Shown: positions 52,411-60,790 of the stretch, in pieces
How the letters are laid out: each line of letters opens with the position of its first letter
Position numbering within the stretch: the stretch's first letter is position 1
Source: Flavobacterium hibernum
GTDB lineage: Bacteria; Bacteroidota; Bacteroidia; Flavobacteriales; Flavobacteriaceae
Direction of reading: 5' to 3'
Length of the DNA: 64,000 nt
Assembly (NCBI RefSeq): GCF_000832125.1
Contig: NZ_JPRK01000027.1
Span: 62,001-126,000, forward strand
Notes under the pieces: generated by a model
Database searches by the model: none
Told to the model about the DNA's origin: nothing
The model's input: the letters and a program-made list of their open reading frames with translations, nothing else
Translations under genes and position numbers: made by a program

Positions 52411-53424
52411 CTATTTAGCCCAATCGTTAATCCAATTTCCAACTGTCTGGCACCATTCATCATCATCGTTCAAACATGGAATCGCCAGGAATTCTTCGCC
52501 TCCATTTGCTTCAAAATCTTCTTTGGCGCGCATTGCAATTTCTTCAAGAGTTTCAAGACAATCCGAAACGAAAGCTGGTGTTACAACCGCAAGCTTCTTA
52601 ATACCTTTTGCTGGCATTCTGTCAATTTCAACATCTGTATAAGGCTCTAACCATTTATCACCCGCCAAACGCGATTGAAAAGTTAAACTGTATTTATCTG
52701 CCGGAAGTCCTAATAATTTAATGACTTGTCTGGTCGTTTCGTAACATTGGTGACGGTAACAAAAATCGTGTGCAGGCGAAGGTGTATTACAACAAGAACC
52801 ATCAATTTTACAATGAGATTTTGTTACATCGGTTTTGCGAATATGACGTTCTGGGATTCCGTGATACGAAAACAACAAATGATCATAATCAAAACCCACT
52901 AAATGTTTTTGAATAGAATCGGCCAAATTCTTGATGTAATCTGGTTTATTGTAAAACGCAGGAACATCTGTAAAAGTCATGTGAGGAAATTTCTTCTTAC
53001 GAATTTCTTCGGCTTTTACTAAAATGGTCAAAGTCGAAGCCATTGCATATTGCGGATATAGTGGGAAAAGCATTACCTCAGTAACTCCTTTATCATGCAA
53101 TTCCTGAAGTCCTTTTTCGATTGTCATACTTCCGTAGCGCATTGCTAACGAAACCGGAACATTTACTAAAGGCTGCACTTTTTTCTGCATTCTTTCAGAA
53201 AGAACTACTAATGGAGAACCTTCTTCCCACCAAATTTTTGCATATGCGTGTGCTGATTCTTCTGGTCTTTTTCTTAAAATAATTCCACGAACTAAAAAAG
53301 CTCTCAATAAATACGGAACGTCAATCACATATTTATCCATTAAAAATTCGTCTAAATAAGGTTTTACATCTTTTGTTGTTGGACTTTCTGGAGATCCTAG
53401 ATTTACTAATAATACGCCTTTCAT
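52411..53424 (-). CDS. hemH: Ferrochelatase
   Basis: Inserts Fe(II) into protoporphyrin IX, the last step of protoheme synthesis. 337 residues, with KGVLLVNLGSP at the start, PLYPQYAMAST, the catalytic-region His in FSYHGIPERHIRK and the GDKWLEPYTD stretch. A Cys-rich insert (HCKIDGSCCNTP, then FCYRHQCYET) may bind a metal or an Fe-S cluster. It is transcribed together with the hemJ-like gene. Confidence 0.96.
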   Translation of the reverse strand: MKGVLLVNLGSPESPTTKDVKPYLDEFLMDKYVIDVPYLLRAFLVRGIILRKRPEESAHAYAKIWWEEGSPLVVLSERMQKKVQPLVNVPVSLAMRYGSMTIEKGLQELHDKGVTEVMLFPLYPQYAMASTLTILVKAEEIRKKKFPHMTFTDVPAFYNKPDYIKNLADSIQKHLVGFDYDHLLFSYHGIPERHIRKTDVTKSHCKIDGSCCNTPSPAHDFCYRHQCYETTRQVIKLLGLPADKYSLTFQSRLAGDKWLEPYTDVEIDRMPAKGIKKLAVVTPAFVSDCLETLEEIAMRAKEDFEANGGEEFLAIPCLNDDDEWCQTVGNWINDWAK

Positions 53425-53580
53425 TATATTTTTGCTTTTGGCTTGAAGCTTTTGGCTTGAAGCATTTTATTTGTTTTAAAAAAATTTCGTCAAAAGTAGA
53501 ACTTGCTGCTTTTTAGAAATATGATAATTATTACTTTTTATTTATTGTTGAATATCGAAAATTGATCTTTTAAAAATTTT

Positions 53581-53643
53581 CACTCAGATTTCGCAGATCT
53601 TGCAGATTTTTTAATTCGTGCTAATTTGTGAAATTCGTGGCGA
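53581..53643. repeat. CGCAGATTTTTTAATTCG-type intergenic repeat
   Basis: The repeat-like string ATTTCGCAGATCTTGCAGA next to AATTCGTGCTAATTTGTGAAATTCG resembles the CCACAGATT element near 41534. It separates the hemH and AraC-family genes. Confidence 0.45.
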
Positions 53644-53650
53644 AAACAAT

Positions 53651-54523
53651 CTAAACATTCGTGTTAATCGACATCAAATACTTTTTTGGAGTTGTAGCAA
53701 ACTTTTTCTTAAAAGCTGCTATAAAATGACTTCCGGTGCTGTAGCCAATTTTCAATCCAACTTCGTTTACATTATAAGATCCGCTGTCAAGAAGTTTTCG
53801 GGCGAAATCCATTTTGTAATCGAAAAGAAAACCGTAAACGGTATCGCCATAAATTTGTTTGAAACCCATTTTCAGTTTCTTCAAATTCAAACCAATTTCA
53901 TCCGCCAGTTCTTGTAATCCAGGTGGTTCGGCCATATTGGCGATGATAATCTCTTTGGCTTTTCTAATTTTTAGAACGTTATCCTCATCAATCAAAAACG
54001 GACATTGTTCTGCATTTGGATCTTCGGTTCTATTAAAATATAAACTCAACAATTCGTATCCTTTTCCTTTATAATAAAGGTTTTTTATCGATGGATGAAG
54101 GTTATAATGAAAGAGCTGACTCAACACAATAGCCATAGAAGGACTAATATTTCCTTCGTTATAATATTTTTTGTCCTTATTATCAGGACTTAAAAAAGTA
54201 ATATAATCTGCTTCTGCAGAAAACAACGCGTGAAATTTTTTGATCGATACTATTACAGATATTACCCAAGAATTTGGAGATAATTCTAAATTCAGTGGTA
54301 ATTCTTTTTGCGGATTATACAAAAGCAGCGATTTTTCTTCCTTCAATTCAAGAGCATAATTTCCTTGATTGAATAAAAATTTGGCGTTGCCTTTTATCCC
54401 AAAGTGAAACTGTATCAGGCCACTACCTACTTCTCTCTGTGCAGAAAAAGGTTCTGGACTGTCGTTTTGAAAACGGATAAGCGTAAAGTCGTCTTCAATT
54501 TTTATAATTTCTTGAGAACTCAT
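53651..54523 (-). CDS. AraC-family transcriptional regulator
   Basis: A 290-residue regulator. The N-terminal part (about 1-180) is beta-rich and looks like a cupin or ligand-binding domain, although its ligand is unknown. The two AraC helix-turn-helix motifs are near the C-terminus: LQELADEIGLNLKKLKMGFKQIYGDTVYGF and VNEVGLKIGYSTGSHFIAAFKKKFATTPKKYL. It is divergent from hemA, and two TACAAAAGTACTT-type repeats lie in the shared interval. Confidence 0.92.
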   Translation of the reverse strand: MSSQEIIKIEDDFTLIRFQNDSPEPFSAQREVGSGLIQFHFGIKGNAKFLFNQGNYALELKEEKSLLLYNPQKELPLNLELSPNSWVISVIVSIKKFHALFSAEADYITFLSPDNKDKKYYNEGNISPSMAIVLSQLFHYNLHPSIKNLYYKGKGYELLSLYFNRTEDPNAEQCPFLIDEDNVLKIRKAKEIIIANMAEPPGLQELADEIGLNLKKLKMGFKQIYGDTVYGFLFDYKMDFARKLLDSGSYNVNEVGLKIGYSTGSHFIAAFKKKFATTPKKYLMSINTNV

Positions 54524-54614
54524 AGCGATATTTTTTTAGTACAAAAATCAGGACGATCGCAATCCCTTATTTAGAATCACTCTAAACAAACTCTTTCTAA
54601 CGAGCTGATTTTGC

Positions 54615-54688
54615 TACAAAAGTACTTCTTTTTGCATAAAAACAGATGTTTAGAAACAAAAAAACATGTAGCGATACAAAAAGTACTT
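54615..54688. promoter_or_regulatory. Direct repeats in the AraC-hemA interval
   Basis: TACAAAAGTACTT (54615-54627) and TACAAAAAGTACTT (54675-54688) are 60 bp apart in the same direction. Each contains the palindromic core AGTACT. They are candidates for regulator binding or promoter duplication. Confidence 0.45.
54617..54624 (-). promoter_or_regulatory. Possible -7 element of the AraC-family gene
   Basis: Reads TACTTTTG on the minus strand, an exact consensus match, 93 bp upstream of the start. It is within the first direct repeat. Confidence 0.25.
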
Positions 54689-54718
54689 TGAGCGTTACTT
54701 TTATAACCACTATAGTAA

Positions 54719-54726
54719 TAATTTTG
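54719..54726 (+). promoter_or_regulatory. Possible -7 element of hemA
   Basis: TAATTTTG is an exact TAnnTTTG match 25 bp before the hemA ATG. A TTG lies 28 bp upstream, too far for a firm -33. Confidence 0.35.
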
Positions 54727-54751
54727 TTGACACTTTTATGAAAGTGAATTT

Positions 54752-56002
54752 ATGGAAAACAATAACGTACCGAAACACCTATATTTTTATTCAGTTGGTC
54801 TGAGTTATAAAAAAGCTGATGCTGAGGTTAGAGGTCAATTTAGTTTAGATGCAGTTGCCAAAACGCGTTTACTGGAACAAGCTAAAAGCGAGGGAATAGA
54901 AAGTTTAATAGTTACTTCGACTTGTAATAGAACCGAGATTTACGGTTTTGCTGAACACCCTTTTCAATTAATCAAATTAATATGCGATAATAGCAACGGT
55001 TCTGTCGATGCTTTTCAAAAAGTAGGATTCGTATATAAAAATCAAGAAGCAATTAATCATATGTTTCGCGTAGGAACAGGTTTAGATAGTCAGATCTTAG
55101 GCGATTTTGAGATTATTTCTCAAATTAAAACAAGCTTTGCACATTCAAAATCTTTTGGGTTAGCTAATGCTTTTCTGGAAAGATTGGTAAATGCAGTGAT
55201 TCAGGCTAGTAAAAAAATTAAGAACGAAACAGAAATTAGTTCTGGAGCGACTTCAGTTTCTTTTGCATCAGTACAATACATTATTAAAAATGTAGAAGAT
55301 ATTGGAAATAAAAACATTTTACTTTTTGGTACAGGAAAAATTGGAAGAAATACTTGTGAGAATCTTGTAAAACACACCAAAAACGAACATATTACTTTAA
55401 TTAACAGAACAAAGGATAAAGCTGAGAAATTGGCAGGAAAACTAAATTTGATTGTTAAAGATTATTCTGAATTACATCTGGAACTTCAAAAAGCTGATGT
55501 TGTTGTTGTTGCTACGGGCGCTCAAAACCCAACGGTTGACAAAGCGATTTTAAATCTAAAAAAGCCTTTATTGATTTTAGATTTATCGATTCCTAAAAAT
55601 GTTCATGAAAATGTAGAAGAACTAGAAGGTGTAACTTTAATTCATATGGATTATTTGTCGCAATTGACAGATGAAACTCTTGAAAACAGAAAACTACATA
55701 TTCCTGCTGCCGAAGCTATTATTGAGGAAGTAAAAGAGGAATTTATCACCTGGACTAAAGGAAGAAAATTTGCTCCAACGATCAATGCTTTAAAGGAAAA
55801 ACTGAATGCTATTAAAACTTCAGAATTAAATTTCCAAAGCAAAAAAATCACTGATTTCAACGAAGAACAAGCTGAAATCATCAGCAATAGAATCATTCAA
55901 AAAATCACTACACATTTTGCAAATCATTTAAAAGACGACGATACTATGGTGGATGAAAGCATCGAATGGATTGAAAAAGTCTTTAAGATAAAAGCATCCT
56001 AA
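54752..56002 (+). CDS. hemA: Glutamyl-tRNA reductase
   Basis: First committed enzyme of the C5 heme pathway: reduces Glu-tRNA(Glu) to glutamate-1-semialdehyde with NADPH. 416 residues. C58 in TSTCNRTEIYGF is the catalytic thiol; GTGLDSQILGDFEI and FGTGKIGRNTCENL (NADPH site) follow, and the C-terminal dimerisation helix ends at about 400. It begins the plus-strand heme run. The AraC-family gene is divergent. Confidence 0.97.
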   Translation: MENNNVPKHLYFYSVGLSYKKADAEVRGQFSLDAVAKTRLLEQAKSEGIESLIVTSTCNRTEIYGFAEHPFQLIKLICDNSNGSVDAFQKVGFVYKNQEAINHMFRVGTGLDSQILGDFEIISQIKTSFAHSKSFGLANAFLERLVNAVIQASKKIKNETEISSGATSVSFASVQYIIKNVEDIGNKNILLFGTGKIGRNTCENLVKHTKNEHITLINRTKDKAEKLAGKLNLIVKDYSELHLELQKADVVVVATGAQNPTVDKAILNLKKPLLILDLSIPKNVHENVEELEGVTLIHMDYLSQLTDETLENRKLHIPAAEAIIEEVKEEFITWTKGRKFAPTINALKEKLNAIKTSELNFQSKKITDFNEEQAEIISNRIIQKITTHFANHLKDDDTMVDESIEWIEKVFKIKAS

Positions 56003-56017
56003 TAAAATCAAATTTTA

Positions 56018-56101
56018 AACCATATAAGTTATATAAGTTCATTTAATAAAACTGATGTTTTTACACAAACTGCTTAAATTTACTTATATAACTTATATGG
56101 T
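56018..56101. repeat. ACCATATAAGTTATATAAGT inverted repeat between hemA and hemC
   Basis: The left arm AACCATATAAGTTATATAAG begins at 56019 and the right arm ends with CTTATATAACTTATATGGT at 56101. It could form a large hairpin in the mRNA. A partial copy lies at 10170-10190. Confidence 0.82.
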
Positions 56102-56115
56102 ACAAGAAACAAAAA

Positions 56116-57039
56116 ATGGCTGAAAAAACAATCAGAATTGGAACTCGAGATAGCGAATTAGCACTTTGGCAAGCACACACTGTCGAGAAAAAACTAAACG
56201 ATTTAGGTTATAAAACCTCGATTGTTGCCGTAAAATCTCAAGGTGATATTATTCTTGACAAACCGCTTTACGAACTTGGAATTACAGGAATTTTTACCAA
56301 AACGCTAGACATTGCCATGATTAATGGTGATATCGACATTGCCGTTCACTCTATGAAAGATGTTCCAACGGCTTTACCAAAAGGTATTGTTCAGGCAGCT
56401 GTTCTGGAAAGAGCCAATGTTTTGGATATTTTAGTTCATAAAGGAAATCCTGATTTTACAACCCCAAGCACGATTGCAACTGGAAGTTTACGTCGTCAGG
56501 CTCAATGGTTTAATAAATACCCCAATCATACCGTAGTTGATTTACGTGGAAACGTAAACACTCGTATGCAAAAATTACAAGACAATAACTGGGATGGTGC
56601 CGTTTTTGCAGCTGCAGGTTTGGAGCGCATTAACTTAAAACCAGGAAATTTTATTGATCTTGATTGGATGATTCCTGCGCCGGCACAAGGAGCGATGATG
56701 GTTGTGGCGATGGAAAATGACAATTATACGCTTGATGCACTTTCGCAATTAAATCATATCGAAACTGAAATTTGCACGTATATTGAACGTCAGTTTTTAA
56801 GAACGCTTGAAGGCGGTTGTACTGCACCAATTGGAGCTTTAGTAAACTACAACGAAGATGAAGATACGCTACATTTTCAAGGTGTTTTACTTTCGGTTGA
56901 TGGAAAACAAAAACTACAAATCAACAAAAAAGTTGACATTTCTGAATGGAAAAAATTAGGATTCTTTGCTGCTCAGGAAATCCTGAACAATGGCGGAGCT
57001 GAATTGATGGCATCTATTAAAGAATCTTTAAAAAAATAA
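56116..57039 (+). CDS. hemC: Hydroxymethylbilane synthase
   Basis: Joins four porphobilinogen units into hydroxymethylbilane. 307 residues with RIGTRDSELALWQA at the start and C235 in LEGGCTAPIG, the Cys that holds the dipyrromethane cofactor; VHSMKDVPTALP binds substrate. The stop overlaps the hemD start by one base (TAATG), so hemC and hemD are translationally coupled. Confidence 0.97.
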   Translation: MAEKTIRIGTRDSELALWQAHTVEKKLNDLGYKTSIVAVKSQGDIILDKPLYELGITGIFTKTLDIAMINGDIDIAVHSMKDVPTALPKGIVQAAVLERANVLDILVHKGNPDFTTPSTIATGSLRRQAQWFNKYPNHTVVDLRGNVNTRMQKLQDNNWDGAVFAAAGLERINLKPGNFIDLDWMIPAPAQGAMMVVAMENDNYTLDALSQLNHIETEICTYIERQFLRTLEGGCTAPIGALVNYNEDEDTLHFQGVLLSVDGKQKLQINKKVDISEWKKLGFFAAQEILNNGGAELMASIKESLKK

Positions 57040-57704
57040 TGGCAAAATCAATTCAAATATTATCTACAAAAAAGCTATCGGGCGAACAAAAACAAGCATT
57101 GGTGAAAGCCAATATTGAAGTTACCGAAGCTGATTTCATTCAAACTCAAAATAAATCTTTCGAACTAAAAGACCTCAACGAAAATTTGATTTTCACGAGT
57201 CAAAATGCAGTTCATAGTGTTTTGGCGGATCCTAAATGGGAAGAATTAAAAAACAAAAACGTCTTTTGCGTTGGTTTAAAAACAAAAATTCTTTTATCTG
57301 AAAACGGATTTAATGTTGTGGCTTATACAGGTTATGCCGCAGATTTAGCTGAAATTATTACTTTGATTTACCGTAACGAAAGCTATACTTTTTTCAGCGG
57401 AAATCTTCGCAGAGAAACTTTACCGCAAGCCTTAAAAGATTCTGAGGTAAAATTCAATGAAATTCAGGTTTACGATACGTCATTAACGCCTCAGAAAGTA
57501 AAAACTTCAGTCAATGGAATTCTATTTTTTAGTCCTTCTGGCGTTGAAAGTTATTTGAAAGACAACACAATCAAGAAAGAAACTTGCTTTTGCATTGGAG
57601 AAACCACTGCCGATGCTTTACATAAAATAACAAAAAACATCATTATTGCAGATCAACCAACAATTGAAGACGTGATCGAAGATGTAATTAACGAATATAA
57701 ATAA
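57039..57704 (+). CDS. hemD: Uroporphyrinogen-III synthase
   Basis: Cyclises hydroxymethylbilane with inversion of ring D. 221 residues, poorly conserved in sequence as usual for HemD, but with the two-lobed outline and a FTSQNAVHSVL segment in the first half and GILFFSPSGVESYL, then CFCIGETTADAL, in the second. Coupling to hemC supports the call. Confidence 0.92.
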   Translation: MAKSIQILSTKKLSGEQKQALVKANIEVTEADFIQTQNKSFELKDLNENLIFTSQNAVHSVLADPKWEELKNKNVFCVGLKTKILLSENGFNVVAYTGYAADLAEIITLIYRNESYTFFSGNLRRETLPQALKDSEVKFNEIQVYDTSLTPQKVKTSVNGILFFSPSGVESYLKDNTIKKETCFCIGETTADALHKITKNIIIADQPTIEDVIEDVINEYK

Positions 57705-57714
57705 GATAACAAAT

Positions 57715-57747
57715 AAACCCGACAGGTTTTAAAAACCTGTCGGGTTT
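57715..57747. repeat. 33-bp palindromic repeat, copy 3, between hemD and hemE
   Basis: Identical to the copy at 44262-44294 (arms AAACCCGACAGGTTTT and AAAACCTGTCGGGTTT). It is inside the 58-bp gap of the heme run and is not followed by a run of T, so it may be a processing or attenuation site. Confidence 0.85.
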
Positions 57748-57762
57748 AAAATATAGAAACTC

Positions 57763-58788
57763 ATGTTAAAAAACGACCTATTTTTAAAAGCATTAAAAGG
57801 AGAAACAGTTCAACGTCCGCCAGTATGGATGATGCGTCAAGCCGGAAGATATTTACCGGAATTTATCGCTTTGCGTGATAAATATGATTTCTTTACGCGT
57901 TGTCAAACTCCAGAATTGGCTGCTGAAATTACAGTTCAACCTATTCGTAGAATTGCCCCTGATGCTGCTATTTTATTTTCGGATATTTTAGTTGTGCCTC
58001 AAGCAATGGGAATCGAAGTTTTAATGAAAGAGAATTTTGGTCCATTTTTACCAAATCCTATTCGTTCGCTTGCAGATGTTCACAGAGTTTATGTTCCGGA
58101 TATTCAGGAAAGTTTAGGATATGTAATGGATGCTATTAAGTTGACTAAAGAAATGTTGAACGACGAAGTGCCGTTAATTGGTTTCGCAGGTTCACCTTGG
58201 ACAATTTTCTGTTACGCTGTTGAAGGAAAAGGTTCTAAAAGTTTTGATACCGCAAAAGGATTCTGTTTTTCAAACCCTGCGGCAGCGCATACTTTATTAC
58301 AAAAAATTACAGATACTACTATTTTATATTTAAAAGAAAAAGTAAAAGCGGGAGTTGATGCCGTTCAGATTTTTGATTCTTGGGGCGGAATGCTTTCTCC
58401 TGTTGATTATCAAGAATTTTCATGGAAATATATTAACCAAATCGTTGAGGCTTTGGCTGATCACGCGCCGGTTATTGTTTTCGGAAAAGGATGTTGGTTT
58501 GCTCTTGGCGAAATGGGTAAAAGTAGAGCTTCTGCACTTGGTGTAGATTGGACATGTTCTGCAAGAAATGCTCGTTATTTGTCTGGTGGAAACATCACGT
58601 TGCAAGGAAACTTTGATCCGTCAAGATTACTTTCTCCAATTCCTACTATCAAGAAAATGGTTCACGAAATGATCGACGAGTTCGGAAAAGATAAATATGT
58701 TGTAAATTTAGGTCACGGAATTTTACCAAATATACCTGTAGATCACGCAAAAGCGTTTATTGACGCGGTTAAGGAATACGGGAATTAA
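57763..58788 (+). CDS. hemE: Uroporphyrinogen decarboxylase
   Basis: Removes four carboxyl groups from uroporphyrinogen III to yield coproporphyrinogen III. 341 residues with PPVWMMRQAGRYLPEF at the start, the catalytic Asp in FSDILVVPQAMG, and AVQIFDSWGGMLSP. Typical length and full motifs. Confidence 0.97.
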   Translation: MLKNDLFLKALKGETVQRPPVWMMRQAGRYLPEFIALRDKYDFFTRCQTPELAAEITVQPIRRIAPDAAILFSDILVVPQAMGIEVLMKENFGPFLPNPIRSLADVHRVYVPDIQESLGYVMDAIKLTKEMLNDEVPLIGFAGSPWTIFCYAVEGKGSKSFDTAKGFCFSNPAAAHTLLQKITDTTILYLKEKVKAGVDAVQIFDSWGGMLSPVDYQEFSWKYINQIVEALADHAPVIVFGKGCWFALGEMGKSRASALGVDWTCSARNARYLSGGNITLQGNFDPSRLLSPIPTIKKMVHEMIDEFGKDKYVVNLGHGILPNIPVDHAKAFIDAVKEYGN

Positions 58789-58802
58789 ATATATAGTATT
58801 GA

Positions 58803-58845
58803 GTCGCAGTTTTCAGTCTTTACTTTAAAACTAAAAACTGCGACC
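58803..58845. repeat. GTCGCAGTTTT / AAAACTGCGAC inverted repeat after hemE
   Basis: GTCGCAGTTTTCAGT at the left and ACTAAAAACTGCGAC at the right could pair with a 12-nt loop or so. It lies between hemE and the next gene. Confidence 0.65.
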
Positions 58846-58866
58846 GAAACTAAAAAACTCAAAATT

Positions 58867-59244
58867 ATGCTCAACAAAGGCCTAAGAGACGAAGAAAGCA
58901 TCAGAATAGAGAATACTCTAAGAACTTTGCATTCCCTGATTTTTGTGCCTAAGTTCTGGAATGCAGAGGATACAAGCCTTATAGACGAACAACTAAAAAG
59001 TTTTGGTTTAAGTTTACAAAGAACTATTGAAATTCCAGAAGAAGAATTAATTGTTCTGTTACAACAATGTCATCTGGACTGGAATCAACAAGAACAATTT
59101 GCAGATATTTTAATTGGTTTATCTCAAGAAAAGCAATTTGATTTTTTAGGAAAAGCACTTGCTATTTACCAATACATTCAACAAGAAAGCAAGGTTTTTT
59201 CGTTTGGAATAAACACTAAAATTGCTTCTCTAAAAAACAAATAA
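58867..59244 (+). CDS. Unknown helical protein in the heme cluster
   Basis: I do not recognise this 125-residue soluble protein. It is nearly all helix: RIENTLRTLHSLIFVPKFW, then ELIVLLQQCHLDWNQQEQFADILIGL, with one Cys and one His near each other (QQCHLDW). It begins 78 bp after hemE, and the GNAT gene follows after 2 bp, so these two are certainly coupled. Function unknown; a role tied to heme synthesis is possible only by location. Confidence 0.75.
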   Translation: MLNKGLRDEESIRIENTLRTLHSLIFVPKFWNAEDTSLIDEQLKSFGLSLQRTIEIPEEELIVLLQQCHLDWNQQEQFADILIGLSQEKQFDFLGKALAIYQYIQQESKVFSFGINTKIASLKNK

Positions 59245-59246
59245 TC

Positions 59247-59798
59247 ATGAGTTTTACAGATTGGAAAATAGAAACGATTAACGATATTCTTCCTGAGGAA
59301 TTTTACAATCTCATTGAAAAGAATACGAAACACATCGAAAAAACTTTTCCAGTTACACTCGAAAATTGTTTAGACTTAGAAAAAACAAAACAGTTTATTA
59401 CTTTCAATCAAGAAAAAGAAAAAAATAACGAGTGGTTTTATTTTTTTACAAGAGATATTAAAACCAAAAATTTAATAGGCTACTTGTGTGTAAAAAGCAT
59501 TGATTATCGCATTTCAAAATGCGAATTGGGCTATTTTATTGATGAAGATTATCAGGGAAAAGGAATTACTTCAAAAGTAGTTTCAGAAACTTTAGATTTT
59601 TGTTTCAATACTTTAAAAATGAACAAGGTTTTTATTTGTACTTCAAAAATCAACATCGCAAGTCAGCAAATAGCACTGAAACATCATTTTAAACAAGAAG
59701 GAATATTACGCGAGGAATTTAAAAGCGGCGACGGAACACTAGAAGATATCGTTTATTTTGGATTACTTAAATCAGAATATAATACTCATGAAAGATAA
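59247..59798 (+). CDS. GNAT acetyltransferase (RimJ/RimL-like)
   Basis: A 183-residue GNAT protein with the acetyl-CoA loop in CELGYFIDEDYQGKGITSKVVSETL and the ending ALKHHFKQEGILREEFK characteristic of ribosomal-protein or small-molecule N-acetyltransferases. Its last codons overlap the hemF start by 11 bp. The substrate is unknown. Confidence 0.9.
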   Translation: MSFTDWKIETINDILPEEFYNLIEKNTKHIEKTFPVTLENCLDLEKTKQFITFNQEKEKNNEWFYFFTRDIKTKNLIGYLCVKSIDYRISKCELGYFIDEDYQGKGITSKVVSETLDFCFNTLKMNKVFICTSKINIASQQIALKHHFKQEGILREEFKSGDGTLEDIVYFGLLKSEYNTHER

Positions 59799-60696
59799 AT
59801 TTTACTCATACATACAAAAGTTACAAGACCAAATTTGTGCTGGATTAGAAGCTGTCGACGGAACTACAAAATTCCGCGAAGATCTTTGGAAACGTCCAGA
59901 GGGCGGCGGCGGAAGAACACGCGTTATCGAAAATGGAGCTGTTTTTGAAAAAGGTGGTGTAAACATTTCAGCTGTTCACGGAAAATTACCGGAAGCAATG
60001 CAAAAGATGTTTGGCGTTGGCGAAGCAGACTTTTTTGCGTGTGGATTAAGTTTGGTTTTACATCCAAAAAACCCAATGACTCCAACGGTTCACGCCAACT
60101 GGCGTTACTTTGAAATGTATGATGAATCTGGAAAAGTTATCGAACAATGGTTTGGTGGCGGACAGGATTTAACGCCTTATTATTTGTTTGAAGAAGATGC
60201 AAAACACTTTCACCAAACTTGCAAAACGGCTTGCGATAAACATAATTCGGAGTTTTATCCTAAATATAAAAAACAATGCGACGCTTATTTCTGGAATGCG
60301 CACAGAAACGAAGCCCGCGGAATTGGAGGTTTGTTCTTTGATTATTGCAAAGCAAATGAGCAAATGTCAATGGAAGATTGGTATAGCTTTGTAACCGAAG
60401 TTGGTAATAGTTTCCTTGAAGCTTATGTGCCAATTGTGGAAAGAAGAAAGAATTTAGAATATTCTCCTGAAAATAGAAACTGGCAGGAAATCCGTCGTGG
60501 TCGTTATGTTGAATTTAATCTAGTTCATGACAAAGGAACTTTATTCGGATTAAAAACCAACGGAAGAATTGAAAGTATTTTAATGAGTTTACCTCCACAC
60601 GTTCAATGGGTTTATGATCATCATGCAGAAGCCGGAAGTGAGGAAGAAAAATTGGTAAAGGTGTTGGAAAATCCTATTGATTGGATTTTAAATTAA
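59788..60696 (+). CDS. hemF: Oxygen-dependent coproporphyrinogen III oxidase
   Basis: Oxidatively decarboxylates coproporphyrinogen III to protoporphyrinogen IX. 302 residues. I start at ATG 59788 (MKDKFYSYIQ); the frame also reads from 59758, but that part is within the GNAT gene. Motifs: GGGGRTRVIENGAVFEKGGVN, NPMTPTVHANWRYFEM with the catalytic His, GGGQDLTPYY and RRGRYVEFNLVHDKGT. It needs O2, so this strand of the pathway is aerobic. Confidence 0.96.
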   Translation: MKDKFYSYIQKLQDQICAGLEAVDGTTKFREDLWKRPEGGGGRTRVIENGAVFEKGGVNISAVHGKLPEAMQKMFGVGEADFFACGLSLVLHPKNPMTPTVHANWRYFEMYDESGKVIEQWFGGGQDLTPYYLFEEDAKHFHQTCKTACDKHNSEFYPKYKKQCDAYFWNAHRNEARGIGGLFFDYCKANEQMSMEDWYSFVTEVGNSFLEAYVPIVERRKNLEYSPENRNWQEIRRGRYVEFNLVHDKGTLFGLKTNGRIESILMSLPPHVQWVYDHHAEAGSEEEKLVKVLENPIDWILN

Positions 60697-60790
60697 GGTT
60701 AGAAAATAGCATTTGATTATTTTGTAGGTTTATTTTTACTAAGTTAACGGTCTGTAGTTTTATACTATCTGATATGTAACTTATAAATTA

